A stretch of 8,089 bases of DNA, from assembly GCA_047632015.1 (NCBI GenBank), contig JBLIBC010000117.1, forward strand, positions 1 to 8,089. Reading direction: 5' to 3'. Within the stretch, counting starts at the first letter, position 1. Every line of letters starts with the position of its first letter. Of this stretch, positions 1 to 6,106 are shown piece by piece. The position numbers and the translations under genes are program-made. The stretch comes from JBLIAZ01 sp047632015. Lineage in GTDB: Bacteria > Bacteroidota > Bacteroidia > Flavobacteriales_C > GCA-002722245. The notes below the pieces were generated by a model that searched no databases, was not told the DNA's origin, and saw only the letters and a list, made by a program, of their open reading frames with translations.

Positions 1-110
1 GTTATTGAAATTAGTCTATTATTCCAATTGATTTTTGAGTACAAATACCTCTTAAACTTGAGGTCAACTTGATTAATTAAATTCTTACTTATTGCTACTA
101 ATACTTCCAT
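1..110 (-). CDS. Partial 5' end of an AAA_14-type ATP-binding protein (runs off left edge)
   Basis: Reading the minus strand from the ATG at 110 gives 36 open codons and then the window edge. The encoded N-terminus includes FKRYLYSKINWNNRLISI. From memory, this closely resembles the segment just before the Walker A loop of Bacteroidota AAA_14/DUF4143 ATPases, whose N-termini usually contain an FKRYLY-(x)-I-(D/N)-W-(x)2-RLI stretch followed by KGARGVGKTT. The Walker A itself would lie beyond the edge, so the ATPase assignment rests on the N-terminal block only. No other in-frame ATG exists in the visible part, and the position of the FKRYLY block about 19 residues in suits the family. The gene diverges from the oxidoreductase at 346, and the two share the repeat-bearing intergenic region. 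Such proteins are of uncertain physiological role; some have been discussed as defence- or toxin-related ATPases. Confidence 0.65.
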   Translation of the reverse strand, partial: MEVLVAISKNLINQVDLKFKRYLYSKINWNNRLISI

Positions 111-117
111 AAGAACA

Positions 118-125
118 CAAATGTA
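118..125 (-). promoter_or_regulatory. Candidate Bacteroidota -7 promoter element for the minus-strand ATPase gene
   Basis: On the minus strand this octamer reads TACATTTG, a perfect match to the Bacteroidota sigma-A -7 consensus TAnnTTTG. No clear -33 TTTG is found at the usual distance. The spacer and -33 region are instead occupied by the palindrome AGTGATT-T-AATCACT and the first repeat box, which suggests regulated transcription. The predicted transcript start falls only a few bases before the ATG at 110, so the mRNA would be leaderless or nearly so. The assignment is by consensus match only. Confidence 0.45.
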
Positions 126-216
126 GTGATTTAATCACTGTAGTGAGTGAAAATATAATGTTTTTAATCACTATAATGAGTAATACTAAACCTATTTCAT
201 TCACTATAATGAATAA
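125..216. repeat. Array of three 16-bp operator-like boxes at exact 33-bp spacing, plus an extra half-site
   Basis: Three copies of a near-palindromic box start at 135, 168 and 201: TCACTGTAGTGAGTGA, TCACTATAATGAGTAA and TCACTATAATGAATAA. The consensus core is TCAYTRTARTGA. The third copy extends to ATTCA-CTATAA-TGAAT with perfect 5-bp arms. Copies are exactly 33 bp apart, about three helical turns, so all boxes face the same side of the DNA. The 17-bp sequences between boxes are not conserved. A further AGTGATT at 125-131 forms a perfect 7+7 palindrome with AATCACT at 133-139 and abuts the minus-strand -7 element. The third box ends 5 bp before a TTTG that may be the -33 element of the plus-strand gene. 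This arrangement suggests cooperative binding of a transcription factor controlling one or both divergent genes. The protein that binds is not identifiable. Confidence 0.7.
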
Positions 217-221
217 TATAA

Positions 222-250
222 TTTGTAACGAACAAGCTACAGTACATTTT
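222..250 (+). promoter_or_regulatory. Candidate promoter for the saccharopine dehydrogenase-like gene
   Basis: TTTG at 222-225 and TACATTTT at 243-250 are separated by 17 bp and resemble the Bacteroidota -33 TTTG / -7 TAnnTTTG pair, with one mismatch in the last base of the -7 element. This would start transcription near 257 and leave a leader of about 90 nt before the ATG at 346. Its -33 element lies just downstream of the third repeat box. The spacing is slightly short and the -7 element imperfect, so this is tentative. Confidence 0.3.
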
Positions 251-345
251 ATGTTATAGAAAGACAATATTAAACCCAATGCTTTCAAGAAGTATTAAAC
301 CTTTCTTTCTTACTTTTACAGCTGAAAATTCAAAGGGAAAACATC

Positions 346-1539
346 ATGAAAATAGGCATCATAAAAGAAGGGAAAACACCACCAGATAAAAGGGTTCCAT
401 TTTCACCGGAGCAATGTGAAATGTTAGTGAAGGAAATGGGATCGAACTTGGTGGTTCAACCAAGTGAGGTCAGGTGTTTTAAGGATCAGGAATACAGTGA
501 TCGTGGTGTCATTTTACAGGAAGATTTATCTGATTGTGATGTGCTTTTTGGTGTTAAGGAAGTTCGTAAGGAGGATTTAATTCCTGGTAAAAAATACTTT
601 TTCTTTTCACATACTATTAAGGAACAACCATACAATAAAACTTTGTTGCAAACTTTGTTAGCAAAGCAAATTCAAATGGTTGATTATGAATGTTTGCAAC
701 ACAGTAATGGACAACGAATTCTAGGTTTTGGCCGACATGCAGGAATTGTAGGTAGCTACAATGCTTTGCTAGCTTGGGGACAACGCACTAAAACTTTTGA
801 TTTGAAGCCTGCTAATTTGTGTGAAGACATGAGTGAAATAAGATCAGAACTTCAAAAAATTAAACTTTCCAGCGTTAAAATAGTGTTGACGGGGAATGGA
901 CGTGTTACACATGGAGCTATGGAATTATTAGAGCTTGCAGGAGTTACTAAGGTACAGCCAGAAGAGTACCTTAAGGAATCATTTGACAAGGCCGTTTATA
1001 CCCAAATGAGATGTCATCATTACTACAGTTTAAACAACGGAGAAGAATTTTCATATCCACATTTTTACAAAAATTCAAAAGATTATCAAGTGAACTTCCT
1101 GCCATATTTGAACCCATCGGACATTTTTATCAGTTGTCATTATTGGGACAATGAATCAGGAGTTTTATTTAACGTTGATGATTGCACCAAGCCTGAATTC
1201 AAAACCAAAGTTATTGCTGATATCACCTGTGATATTCAAGGCTCTGTCCCAAGTACTTTAAGGTCAACCACCATTGCAGATCCTTTGTTTGGATTTGACC
1301 CACATACTAATTCCGAAGTGGATAGTTTTGATGAAAACGCTATTACGATAATGGCCGTAGACAATTTACCTTGCGAACTTCCAAAAGATGCGTCAAAAGA
1401 TTTTGGAGAAGCTTTGATAAAAAACATTATCCCTGAATTATTAAACGATGATAAAAATAACATCATTAATAGGGCAAGCATTTGTTTAAAAGGGGATTTA
1501 AACTCTTATTATGAATACTTAAGAAGTTATGCAACTTAA
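346..1539 (+). CDS. Saccharopine dehydrogenase / alanine dehydrogenase-PNT family NAD(P)-dependent oxidoreductase
   Basis: A 397-residue cytoplasmic protein with the two-domain layout of the alanine dehydrogenase/transhydrogenase superfamily. The AlaDh_PNT N-terminal-type domain covers about residues 1-140, opening with GIIKEGKTPPDKRVPFSP. A Rossmann NAD(P)-binding core starts at about 177 (VKIVLTGNGRVTHGA, G183-x-G185 and G190). It resembles NAD+-dependent, lysine-forming saccharopine dehydrogenase (fungal LYS1) more than true alanine dehydrogenase. The catalytic Lys/His pair of LYS1 appears matched by K71 in GVKEV and H89 in FSHTIK, at nearly the same spacing. Conserved-looking blocks follow at 114-147 (VDYE, GRHAGIVGSYNAL) and 289-318 (IADITCDIQGSVPST, ADPLFGF). 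The ATG at 346 is preceded by an A-rich leader without a Shine-Dalgarno, as usual in this phylum. No lysine-pathway partner is visible in the window, so the substrate is uncertain. The fold assignment is firm; the exact reaction is inferred. Confidence 0.85.
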   Translation: MKIGIIKEGKTPPDKRVPFSPEQCEMLVKEMGSNLVVQPSEVRCFKDQEYSDRGVILQEDLSDCDVLFGVKEVRKEDLIPGKKYFFFSHTIKEQPYNKTLLQTLLAKQIQMVDYECLQHSNGQRILGFGRHAGIVGSYNALLAWGQRTKTFDLKPANLCEDMSEIRSELQKIKLSSVKIVLTGNGRVTHGAMELLELAGVTKVQPEEYLKESFDKAVYTQMRCHHYYSLNNGEEFSYPHFYKNSKDYQVNFLPYLNPSDIFISCHYWDNESGVLFNVDDCTKPEFKTKVIADITCDIQGSVPSTLRSTTIADPLFGFDPHTNSEVDSFDENAITIMAVDNLPCELPKDASKDFGEALIKNIIPELLNDDKNNIINRASICLKGDLNSYYEYLRSYAT

Positions 1540-1619
1540 GGCAATTTAAAACTAGGTAGATAACCAAAATCAATCAAGATTTTTTGATATTTTTACGACA
1601 GACTAAACATTCGAATTTC

Positions 1620-3368
1620 ATGACTAAACATTTATTATCGCTAGCCACTGTCCTTTTTTTATTGCTAACATCTTCTCCTGCCACAGCTCAAACAGCAAAG
1701 CAATTAGAGACTGACCCTGGTTACGAGAAATTTCAAAACTTGTATCCTAACAAACAAATCGAAGCTGAAGGTGCTTATTTGAATGGTTTAGAACATGGGA
1801 AATGGACGTTTTACTACGACAATGGAGTACTAAAACAAGTGGCTAATTACCTGGTTGGAAAATACGAAGGGCAAGTGACATACTTTTATCCTAATGGAAA
1901 AAAGAAGGATGACGGCTTTTTTCACTTGGACAAGCGGGAAAAAGAATATGTAAGCTATAACTCTAACGGTAACATTAAAATTCAAGGTAATTTCAAGTTG
2001 GATGAAAGGGATGGACATTGGATTTCCTATTTTGAAAATGGTCAAAAAGAATGGGAAGGAAATTACAAAGAAGGTGCAAAAGACAGTCTGTTCAACTACA
2101 ATTATATCAGTGGTGAAAAATTCAAAAAGGTTTATTACCAGAGTGGATCGGATAGTTTATTGGAAGCTTGGAATCAAACAGGAGAACAAACTGTAAGTGG
2201 TGGAAATGGTAAATTGATGGAATTTTACATAGGAGGGGAACCAAAAAGCGAAATAACTTACGCCAATGGTAAAGCTGAAGGCTTAACCAAAAAATGGTAC
2301 AGAAACGGTAGTAAATGGATTGCTTCAAATTATTCAGCTGGGGTGTTGAACGGTGGCTATTTGCTGTATTTCAATAACAACCAAGTACAGGATAGCACTA
2401 ATTATGTAAATGGTAAGGAACACGGTGCATTTTATAAATTTGATGCAGATGGTCAAAATTTAAGTAATGGCTTTTTTAACCAAGGTGTGGAAGACAGCTT
2501 GTGGTCATGGTTTGAAAAAGGAAACAAAATTATTGATGGCGCATTTGACATGGGTGAGAGAACTGGAAAATGGACATTCTACTACCCATCCACTGGAAAA
2601 GTGGAGCATAACTCCTATTATGTAAAAAACCTAAAAAGCAAGGAATGGACTTACTTTTACAAAGGTGGTCAAGTACTTAAAACTGTTAATTTTGAAAATG
2701 ACTTAAGGAACGGTGCTTACGCTGTGTTTTTTCCAGACAAAACAAAATCCAAAGTGGGACAATTTGAGCACGATGAGGAAGACGGACATTGGACTGAGTG
2801 GTACGAAAGTGGGAAAGTAAAAACCGAAGGTGAGTTTGAAAACGGTTTAATGGATGGGAAATGGGAAGGATTTTACAGGAATGGAGTTCCTAAATACGTG
2901 ACCGTGTACACTAACAATTTAAAAAACGGATCCTTTATTCAATACTATAAAAATGGTAAAACAGGAATAAAAGGAAGTTATAAGAACGATGCAAAAGTGG
3001 GCCTTTGGACTGACTGGCATGATAAGGGTGCTACTATTCGTCAAAAAGGTTCCTATAAATTGATATCAAAGAAAAAAGCCATTCGTAAAGGTGTTTTAGG
3101 AAAAGTAAGAGGCGGGAATGCTGATATGATTTCAATTAAAGATGGCCTTTGGCACACTTATTATGATGGACAAATGGATGCCCTTAGCTTAATAACTCCA
3201 TATGCTGATGGTAAAATTCATGGAAACATGATCCAATATTATTCAACGGGGAAAGTTAAATCTAAAACGAAGTTCGTTAAAGGAATTAAGCATGGAAAAA
3301 TGAAAGTATACAACAAAAAAGGCGAGCTCATTAAAACCATTAAATTCAAAAATAACCAGAAGCGATAA
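1620..3368 (+). CDS. Exported YwqK/MORN_2-type repeat protein (about 20 repeats)
   Basis: A 582-residue protein from the ATG at 1620. An in-frame TTG at 1584 would add 12 residues, but the ATG gives a clean signal peptide: charged MTKH, then a hydrophobic LLSLATVLFLLL core, then SSPATAQ with cleavage near residue 23. The rest is about 20 tandem degenerate units of roughly 23 residues, each with a G-x-W-x(2)-(Y/F/W)-(Y/F)-x(2)-(N/x)-G core. Examples are GKWTFYYDNG, GHWISYFENG, GHWTEWYESG, GKWEGFYRNG and GLWTDWHDKG. These match the MORN_2/YwqK repeat, often auto-annotated as 'toxin-antitoxin system YwqK family antitoxin' without evidence for that role here. A basic insertion (about residues 478-508, KKKAIRKGVLGKVRGG) interrupts the array before the last three repeats. 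There is no lipobox and no T9SS sorting domain, so a periplasmic location is likely. The stop is 23 bp before the LptF/LptG gene, suggesting co-transcription. Function is unknown; a scaffold or envelope role is possible. Confidence 0.85.
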   Translation: MTKHLLSLATVLFLLLTSSPATAQTAKQLETDPGYEKFQNLYPNKQIEAEGAYLNGLEHGKWTFYYDNGVLKQVANYLVGKYEGQVTYFYPNGKKKDDGFFHLDKREKEYVSYNSNGNIKIQGNFKLDERDGHWISYFENGQKEWEGNYKEGAKDSLFNYNYISGEKFKKVYYQSGSDSLLEAWNQTGEQTVSGGNGKLMEFYIGGEPKSEITYANGKAEGLTKKWYRNGSKWIASNYSAGVLNGGYLLYFNNNQVQDSTNYVNGKEHGAFYKFDADGQNLSNGFFNQGVEDSLWSWFEKGNKIIDGAFDMGERTGKWTFYYPSTGKVEHNSYYVKNLKSKEWTYFYKGGQVLKTVNFENDLRNGAYAVFFPDKTKSKVGQFEHDEEDGHWTEWYESGKVKTEGEFENGLMDGKWEGFYRNGVPKYVTVYTNNLKNGSFIQYYKNGKTGIKGSYKNDAKVGLWTDWHDKGATIRQKGSYKLISKKKAIRKGVLGKVRGGNADMISIKDGLWHTYYDGQMDALSLITPYADGKIHGNMIQYYSTGKVKSKTKFVKGIKHGKMKVYNKKGELIKTIKFKNNQKR

Positions 3369-3391
3369 GGTTTGTTGGTAAATTATAAGTT

Positions 3392-4813
3392 TTGAAAAAA
3401 CTCCACCTTTTATTATTAAAATCATTTTTAGGTCCTTTTTTCGTGACCTTGTTCGTGACCAACTTCCTGTTGCTCATGATTTGGTTTTGGAAGTGGCTGG
3501 AGGACATTGTTGGAAAAGGAATTGAAGTAGGTGTTATTGCTGAATTGGTGGGTTACGCCTCACTTAACCAAGTTCCACTATCCTTACCTCTTGCTATTTT
3601 ACTTTCGAGCATCATGACTTATGGTAAGCTAGGAGAAACCGTGGAGTTAACAGCTATAAAGTCCCTGGGGATATCGTTATGGAGAGCTATGTTTCCGCTA
3701 ATACTGCTTGTTACTTTGTTTTCGGGTCTTGCATTTATTTTTTCCAATAATGTACTCCCTCAAACAAACAAAAATTTAAAAATGCTGCTTAATGACGTGT
3801 CACGTCAAAAGCCTGAATTAAACATTCCTGAAGGTGTCTTTTACAATCAGCTAGAAGGGTACAGTATCAGAATAGGTAAAAAACATCCTGATAAGACTTT
3901 GGAGGACATCATTATATTTCAAAACAAGCTGGATAACAACAGGTTCATCACAGCACATACTGGCAGGATGGAACTAGGTAATGATGGTAGTTTACTGGTA
4001 CTTACCTTGTATGATGGCAATGCGTATGACCAAGAAAGTGAAAAGGATAAAATAAACCAAGACAAGAGCTACCCATTAGTACATAACCAATTCAAGGAAA
4101 ATCAAATTATTTTTGATTTGGAAAGTTTTCAGTTTACACGTTCAGACGACGGAAACTATTCCAATAATTCAAAAATGAGAAATGTGGTTCAATTGGAAGA
4201 ATCCATTGATAGTATGGGGTATCAAATGCTCAAACGTAGCAGACAATTATACACTGACTTGCACCGTAATTTTTATTTCATTGAAGACAGCACGTTGAGA
4301 TACGACACCATCACCCCTTTCCCTCTGAAAGAAAAGATAGTACTTCATAATTTTGATACAGTGAAGCGCAAGCAAATAACACATCATGCAGCTGATGTAG
4401 CAAGGAATGCTAAAAACTACATCCATTCCTCCAGCATGGTTCTTCACAATCAAAAAAAGATTCAAAACAGACACAAGGTTGAATTCCATAGGAAGTTTAC
4501 TTTGTCTTTTGCCTGCATACTTTTATTTTTTGTAGGAGCACCTTTTGGAGCCATTGTAAAAAAAGGAGGATTAGGCGCTCCTGTCATCATATCTGTGTTT
4601 TTATTCTTGACATTTCACGTACTAAGTATTGTAGGTGAAAAACTAGCAAAAAATGACACATGGGAAGCTTACGAAGGTATGTGGATGGCCACCATTGTGC
4701 TGTTACCAATAGGGATTCTCTTAACTTACAAAGCCACCTCAGATTCCGCGATTTTTAATGCTGTGGCGTACAAAAAGTTTTTCTTAAAACTGATTGGTAA
4801 AGGTAAATCATAG
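3392..4813 (+). CDS. LptF/LptG-family (YjgP/YjgQ) LPS export permease
   Basis: A 473-residue inner-membrane protein with the LptF/LptG plan. Three N-terminal membrane segments lie at about 11-33, 55-75 and 98-118. A large extracytoplasmic domain covers about 119-368 (the jelly-roll region in this family), and three C-terminal segments lie at about 370-388, 395-416 and 428-447. Family hallmarks include the opening MKKLHLLLLKSFLGPFF, LPLAILLSSIMTYGKL, NNVLPQTN after TM3 and GAPFGAIVKKGGLG in the C-terminal membrane part. In the LptB2FG complex such permeases extract lipopolysaccharide from the inner membrane and pass it to LptC. The sequence alone does not separate LptF from LptG. The start is TTG at 3392: an in-frame TAA lies at 3386-3388, and the next ATG (residue 29) would destroy TM1, so the non-ATG start is well supported. 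The gene follows the repeat-protein gene by 23 bp. The linker at about 212-260, with many charged residues and Asn, may be a lineage-specific loop. Confidence 0.92.
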   Translation: MKKLHLLLLKSFLGPFFVTLFVTNFLLLMIWFWKWLEDIVGKGIEVGVIAELVGYASLNQVPLSLPLAILLSSIMTYGKLGETVELTAIKSLGISLWRAMFPLILLVTLFSGLAFIFSNNVLPQTNKNLKMLLNDVSRQKPELNIPEGVFYNQLEGYSIRIGKKHPDKTLEDIIIFQNKLDNNRFITAHTGRMELGNDGSLLVLTLYDGNAYDQESEKDKINQDKSYPLVHNQFKENQIIFDLESFQFTRSDDGNYSNNSKMRNVVQLEESIDSMGYQMLKRSRQLYTDLHRNFYFIEDSTLRYDTITPFPLKEKIVLHNFDTVKRKQITHHAADVARNAKNYIHSSSMVLHNQKKIQNRHKVEFHRKFTLSFACILLFFVGAPFGAIVKKGGLGAPVIISVFLFLTFHVLSIVGEKLAKNDTWEAYEGMWMATIVLLPIGILLTYKATSDSAIFNAVAYKKFFLKLIGKGKS

Positions 4814-4866
4814 TATCCGCCGGTTTTACTTGTATTTGAGTTTTTCATATTATATACTAACTTCAC

Positions 4867-5976
4867 TTGGCTTTGATTAACGTAACAAAATATAAACAAG
4901 CTTTCCTCGTATTGCTATGCACACTTGTTTTAAGCGCTATTTTGATTTTGAAAAACGAAAGCAGTTTCAATTTACTTGTCAATCAAAATGTATATTCTTC
5001 AAGCTACACAGATGAGAACCTGGAGGGTAATTCTACTTGTACGTTACAAAATGATTCAGGTTTAAATTTCACTTACACTTTAGGCGAAAAATACCTCTAT
5101 GCTTTTGCGGGAATTTCGATTGACGCATATAATAACAGCGAATCAGAAACTTCGCATAAAAACATTCTATTGGATTTGTCTCAGTTTGAAACCATGCAAT
5201 TTGACATGGAAAGTAAACATGGAAAAAAAATACCGGTTCAAGTCCTCACTTTTTTAAAAGGACACTCAGTTGAAGGTGACAATAACACTTTGATATTTTA
5301 CGAACAATTTTTGGAATACAACCCTGATCTTAATATTCAAACAATTCCGTTGGAACGATTTGCCATACCCAATTGGTGGAGAAAAACTCATCCTAATGTG
5401 AAAACAGAACAACTTAAAGTTGCACTAAAAAGTGTGAAGGCTATAAATGTCCAAAGTTGTATTATTTTGCCGCGTAATAAAGTGGACAACTACGATATTA
5501 AGTCAATGCATTTCACAAGTAAAAATTATCATTTTGCAACTGCCCTGATCATTGGTATTGTATTTAGCACTTTTCTTTTTGTGGTAACTTACTTAAAGCA
5601 AAAGAAAATGTTAGTGATAAGCTACAAAGAAATTGAATCGAAAAATACCACCTTGAAAAGTAGTCAAGGGAATGAAATTTTAAATTACATCAATGAAAAT
5701 TACTCAGAGGCGGAACTATCTGTTGAAAGCATTGAAAAAAGTTTACGTCTATCCACAAACAAATTAGGTGAAATATTAAAAAAAGAAACTAATTTGAGTT
5801 TTAAGCAGTACTTAAATTCTATTCGGATTCTTGAAGCTAAACGATTGCTTTCCGAAACAGAATTAAGTATTTCTGAAATTGCTTATCATGTTGGATATAG
5901 TAATGTGAGTCATTTTAATCGCGTTTTTAAGAATTTAGAAAACTGCTCTCCTTCAGCTTTTAGAGAACACAAATAG
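4867..5976 (+). CDS. Membrane-spanning AraC-type transcriptional regulator with extracytoplasmic CBM-like sensor domain
   Basis: A 369-residue protein. TM1 (about 11-28) and TM2 (about 222-243) bracket an extracytoplasmic domain of about 190 residues. A short linker then leads to a C-terminal AraC/HTH_18 DNA-binding domain (about 268-367). The two helix-turn-helix units are at about 284-308 (LSVESIEKSLRLSTNKLGEI) and 333-356 (SISEIAYHVGYSNVSHFNRV), ending SPSAFR as in the AraC signature. The sensor region reads like a galactose-binding or CIA30/CBM11-type jelly roll: YTDENLEGNSTCTL, then LDLSQFETMQFDM, then TIPLERFAIPNWW, then KSVKAINVQS. This fold call is by pattern only. No ATG exists before residue 110. 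The start must be TTG at 4867 or TTG at 4873, because an in-frame TAA lies at 4858-4860 and TM1 must be kept. It is followed by an AraC-style direct repeat and the GH9 cellulase gene, which is its probable target. There is no histidine kinase or receiver domain, so it would act as a one-component sensor. Confidence 0.85.
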   Translation: MALINVTKYKQAFLVLLCTLVLSAILILKNESSFNLLVNQNVYSSSYTDENLEGNSTCTLQNDSGLNFTYTLGEKYLYAFAGISIDAYNNSESETSHKNILLDLSQFETMQFDMESKHGKKIPVQVLTFLKGHSVEGDNNTLIFYEQFLEYNPDLNIQTIPLERFAIPNWWRKTHPNVKTEQLKVALKSVKAINVQSCIILPRNKVDNYDIKSMHFTSKNYHFATALIIGIVFSTFLFVVTYLKQKKMLVISYKEIESKNTTLKSSQGNEILNYINENYSEAELSVESIEKSLRLSTNKLGEILKKETNLSFKQYLNSIRILEAKRLLSETELSISEIAYHVGYSNVSHFNRVFKNLENCSPSAFREHK

Positions 5977-6020
5977 TTTTGTTCAGCCTCTAGACAACCT
6001 GTATTTTAACAGAATACTGT

Positions 6021-6057
6021 AAAATGTAAAGCCTTTCAAAAAAAATGTAAAGCCTTT
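6021..6057 (+). promoter_or_regulatory. Candidate AraC-type operator: 16-bp perfect direct repeat at 21-bp spacing
   Basis: The sequence AAAATGTAAAGCCTTT occurs twice without mismatch, at 6021-6036 and 6042-6057, with starts 21 bp apart. Direct half-sites on the same face of the helix at 21-bp spacing are the known arrangement for AraC dimers (araI1-I2). The repeat lies between the AraC-type gene and the GH9 gene. The promoter-proximal half-site ends about 15 bp before a -7-like element at 6073 and so overlaps the -33 region, as expected for an activator site. That the neighbouring regulator binds here is inference. Confidence 0.6.
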
Positions 6058-6072
6058 ACTGAGCTTTTGATT

Positions 6073-6080
6073 TACTATTG
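6073..6080 (+). promoter_or_regulatory. Candidate -7 promoter element of the GH9 gene
   Basis: TACTATTG matches the Bacteroidota -7 consensus TAnnTTTG at all but one fixed base. No TTTG lies at the proper -33 distance, where the second operator half-site sits instead. This fits a weak promoter that needs an activator. The predicted start would be near 6086, leaving a leader of about 20 nt before the ATG at 6107. The call is by consensus and position only. Confidence 0.35.
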
Positions 6081-6106
6081 GAGGAACAATTTAAACATTT
6101 AATATA

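Noticed and set aside
125..216. Possible CRISPR fragment
   Set aside because: The repeats are only about 16 bp, imperfect and near-palindromic with 17-bp gaps. Only three copies exist and there is no cas gene; operator boxes explain it better.
85..288. Minus-strand open frame of 67 codons over the divergent intergenic region
   Set aside because: It covers the operator-like array and two promoter candidates, and its composition is low-complexity Ile/Leu/Ser from AT-rich DNA. The better-supported minus-strand gene starts at 110 in a different frame.
1236..1481. Minus-strand open frame inside the oxidoreductase gene
   Set aside because: It is antisense to a well-supported conserved gene with no domain signal, so it is a shadow frame. 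The same reasoning applies to the short frames inside the repeat-protein and permease genes.
1567..1593. Hairpin AAATCAA...TTGATATTT as a terminator after the oxidoreductase gene
   Set aside because: The stem is short, A-T dominated and bulged, with no solid T-run after a stable stem; too weak to call.
1584..1619. TTG start extending the repeat protein by 12 residues
   Set aside because: The ATG at 1620 gives a standard signal peptide, while the extension would put a polar and charged stretch before the hydrophobic core.
4811..4859. TAGTAT...ATACTA inverted repeat between the permease and regulator genes
   Set aside because: Six-base arms with a loop of almost 40 bases and no T-run; expected by chance in AT-rich DNA.
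6004..6024. Inverted repeat TTTTAACAG-AATA-CTGTAAAA as terminator of the AraC-type gene
   Set aside because: The stem has a bulge, is AT-rich and is followed by A residues rather than T on the plus strand. It overlaps the first operator half-site and may be regulatory, but cannot be supported as a terminator.
6080..6085. GGAGGA as Shine-Dalgarno of the GH9 gene
   Set aside because: It lies about 21 bases before the ATG, too far for a functional Shine-Dalgarno, and no alternative start codon follows at a proper distance. Bacteroidota rarely rely on this signal.
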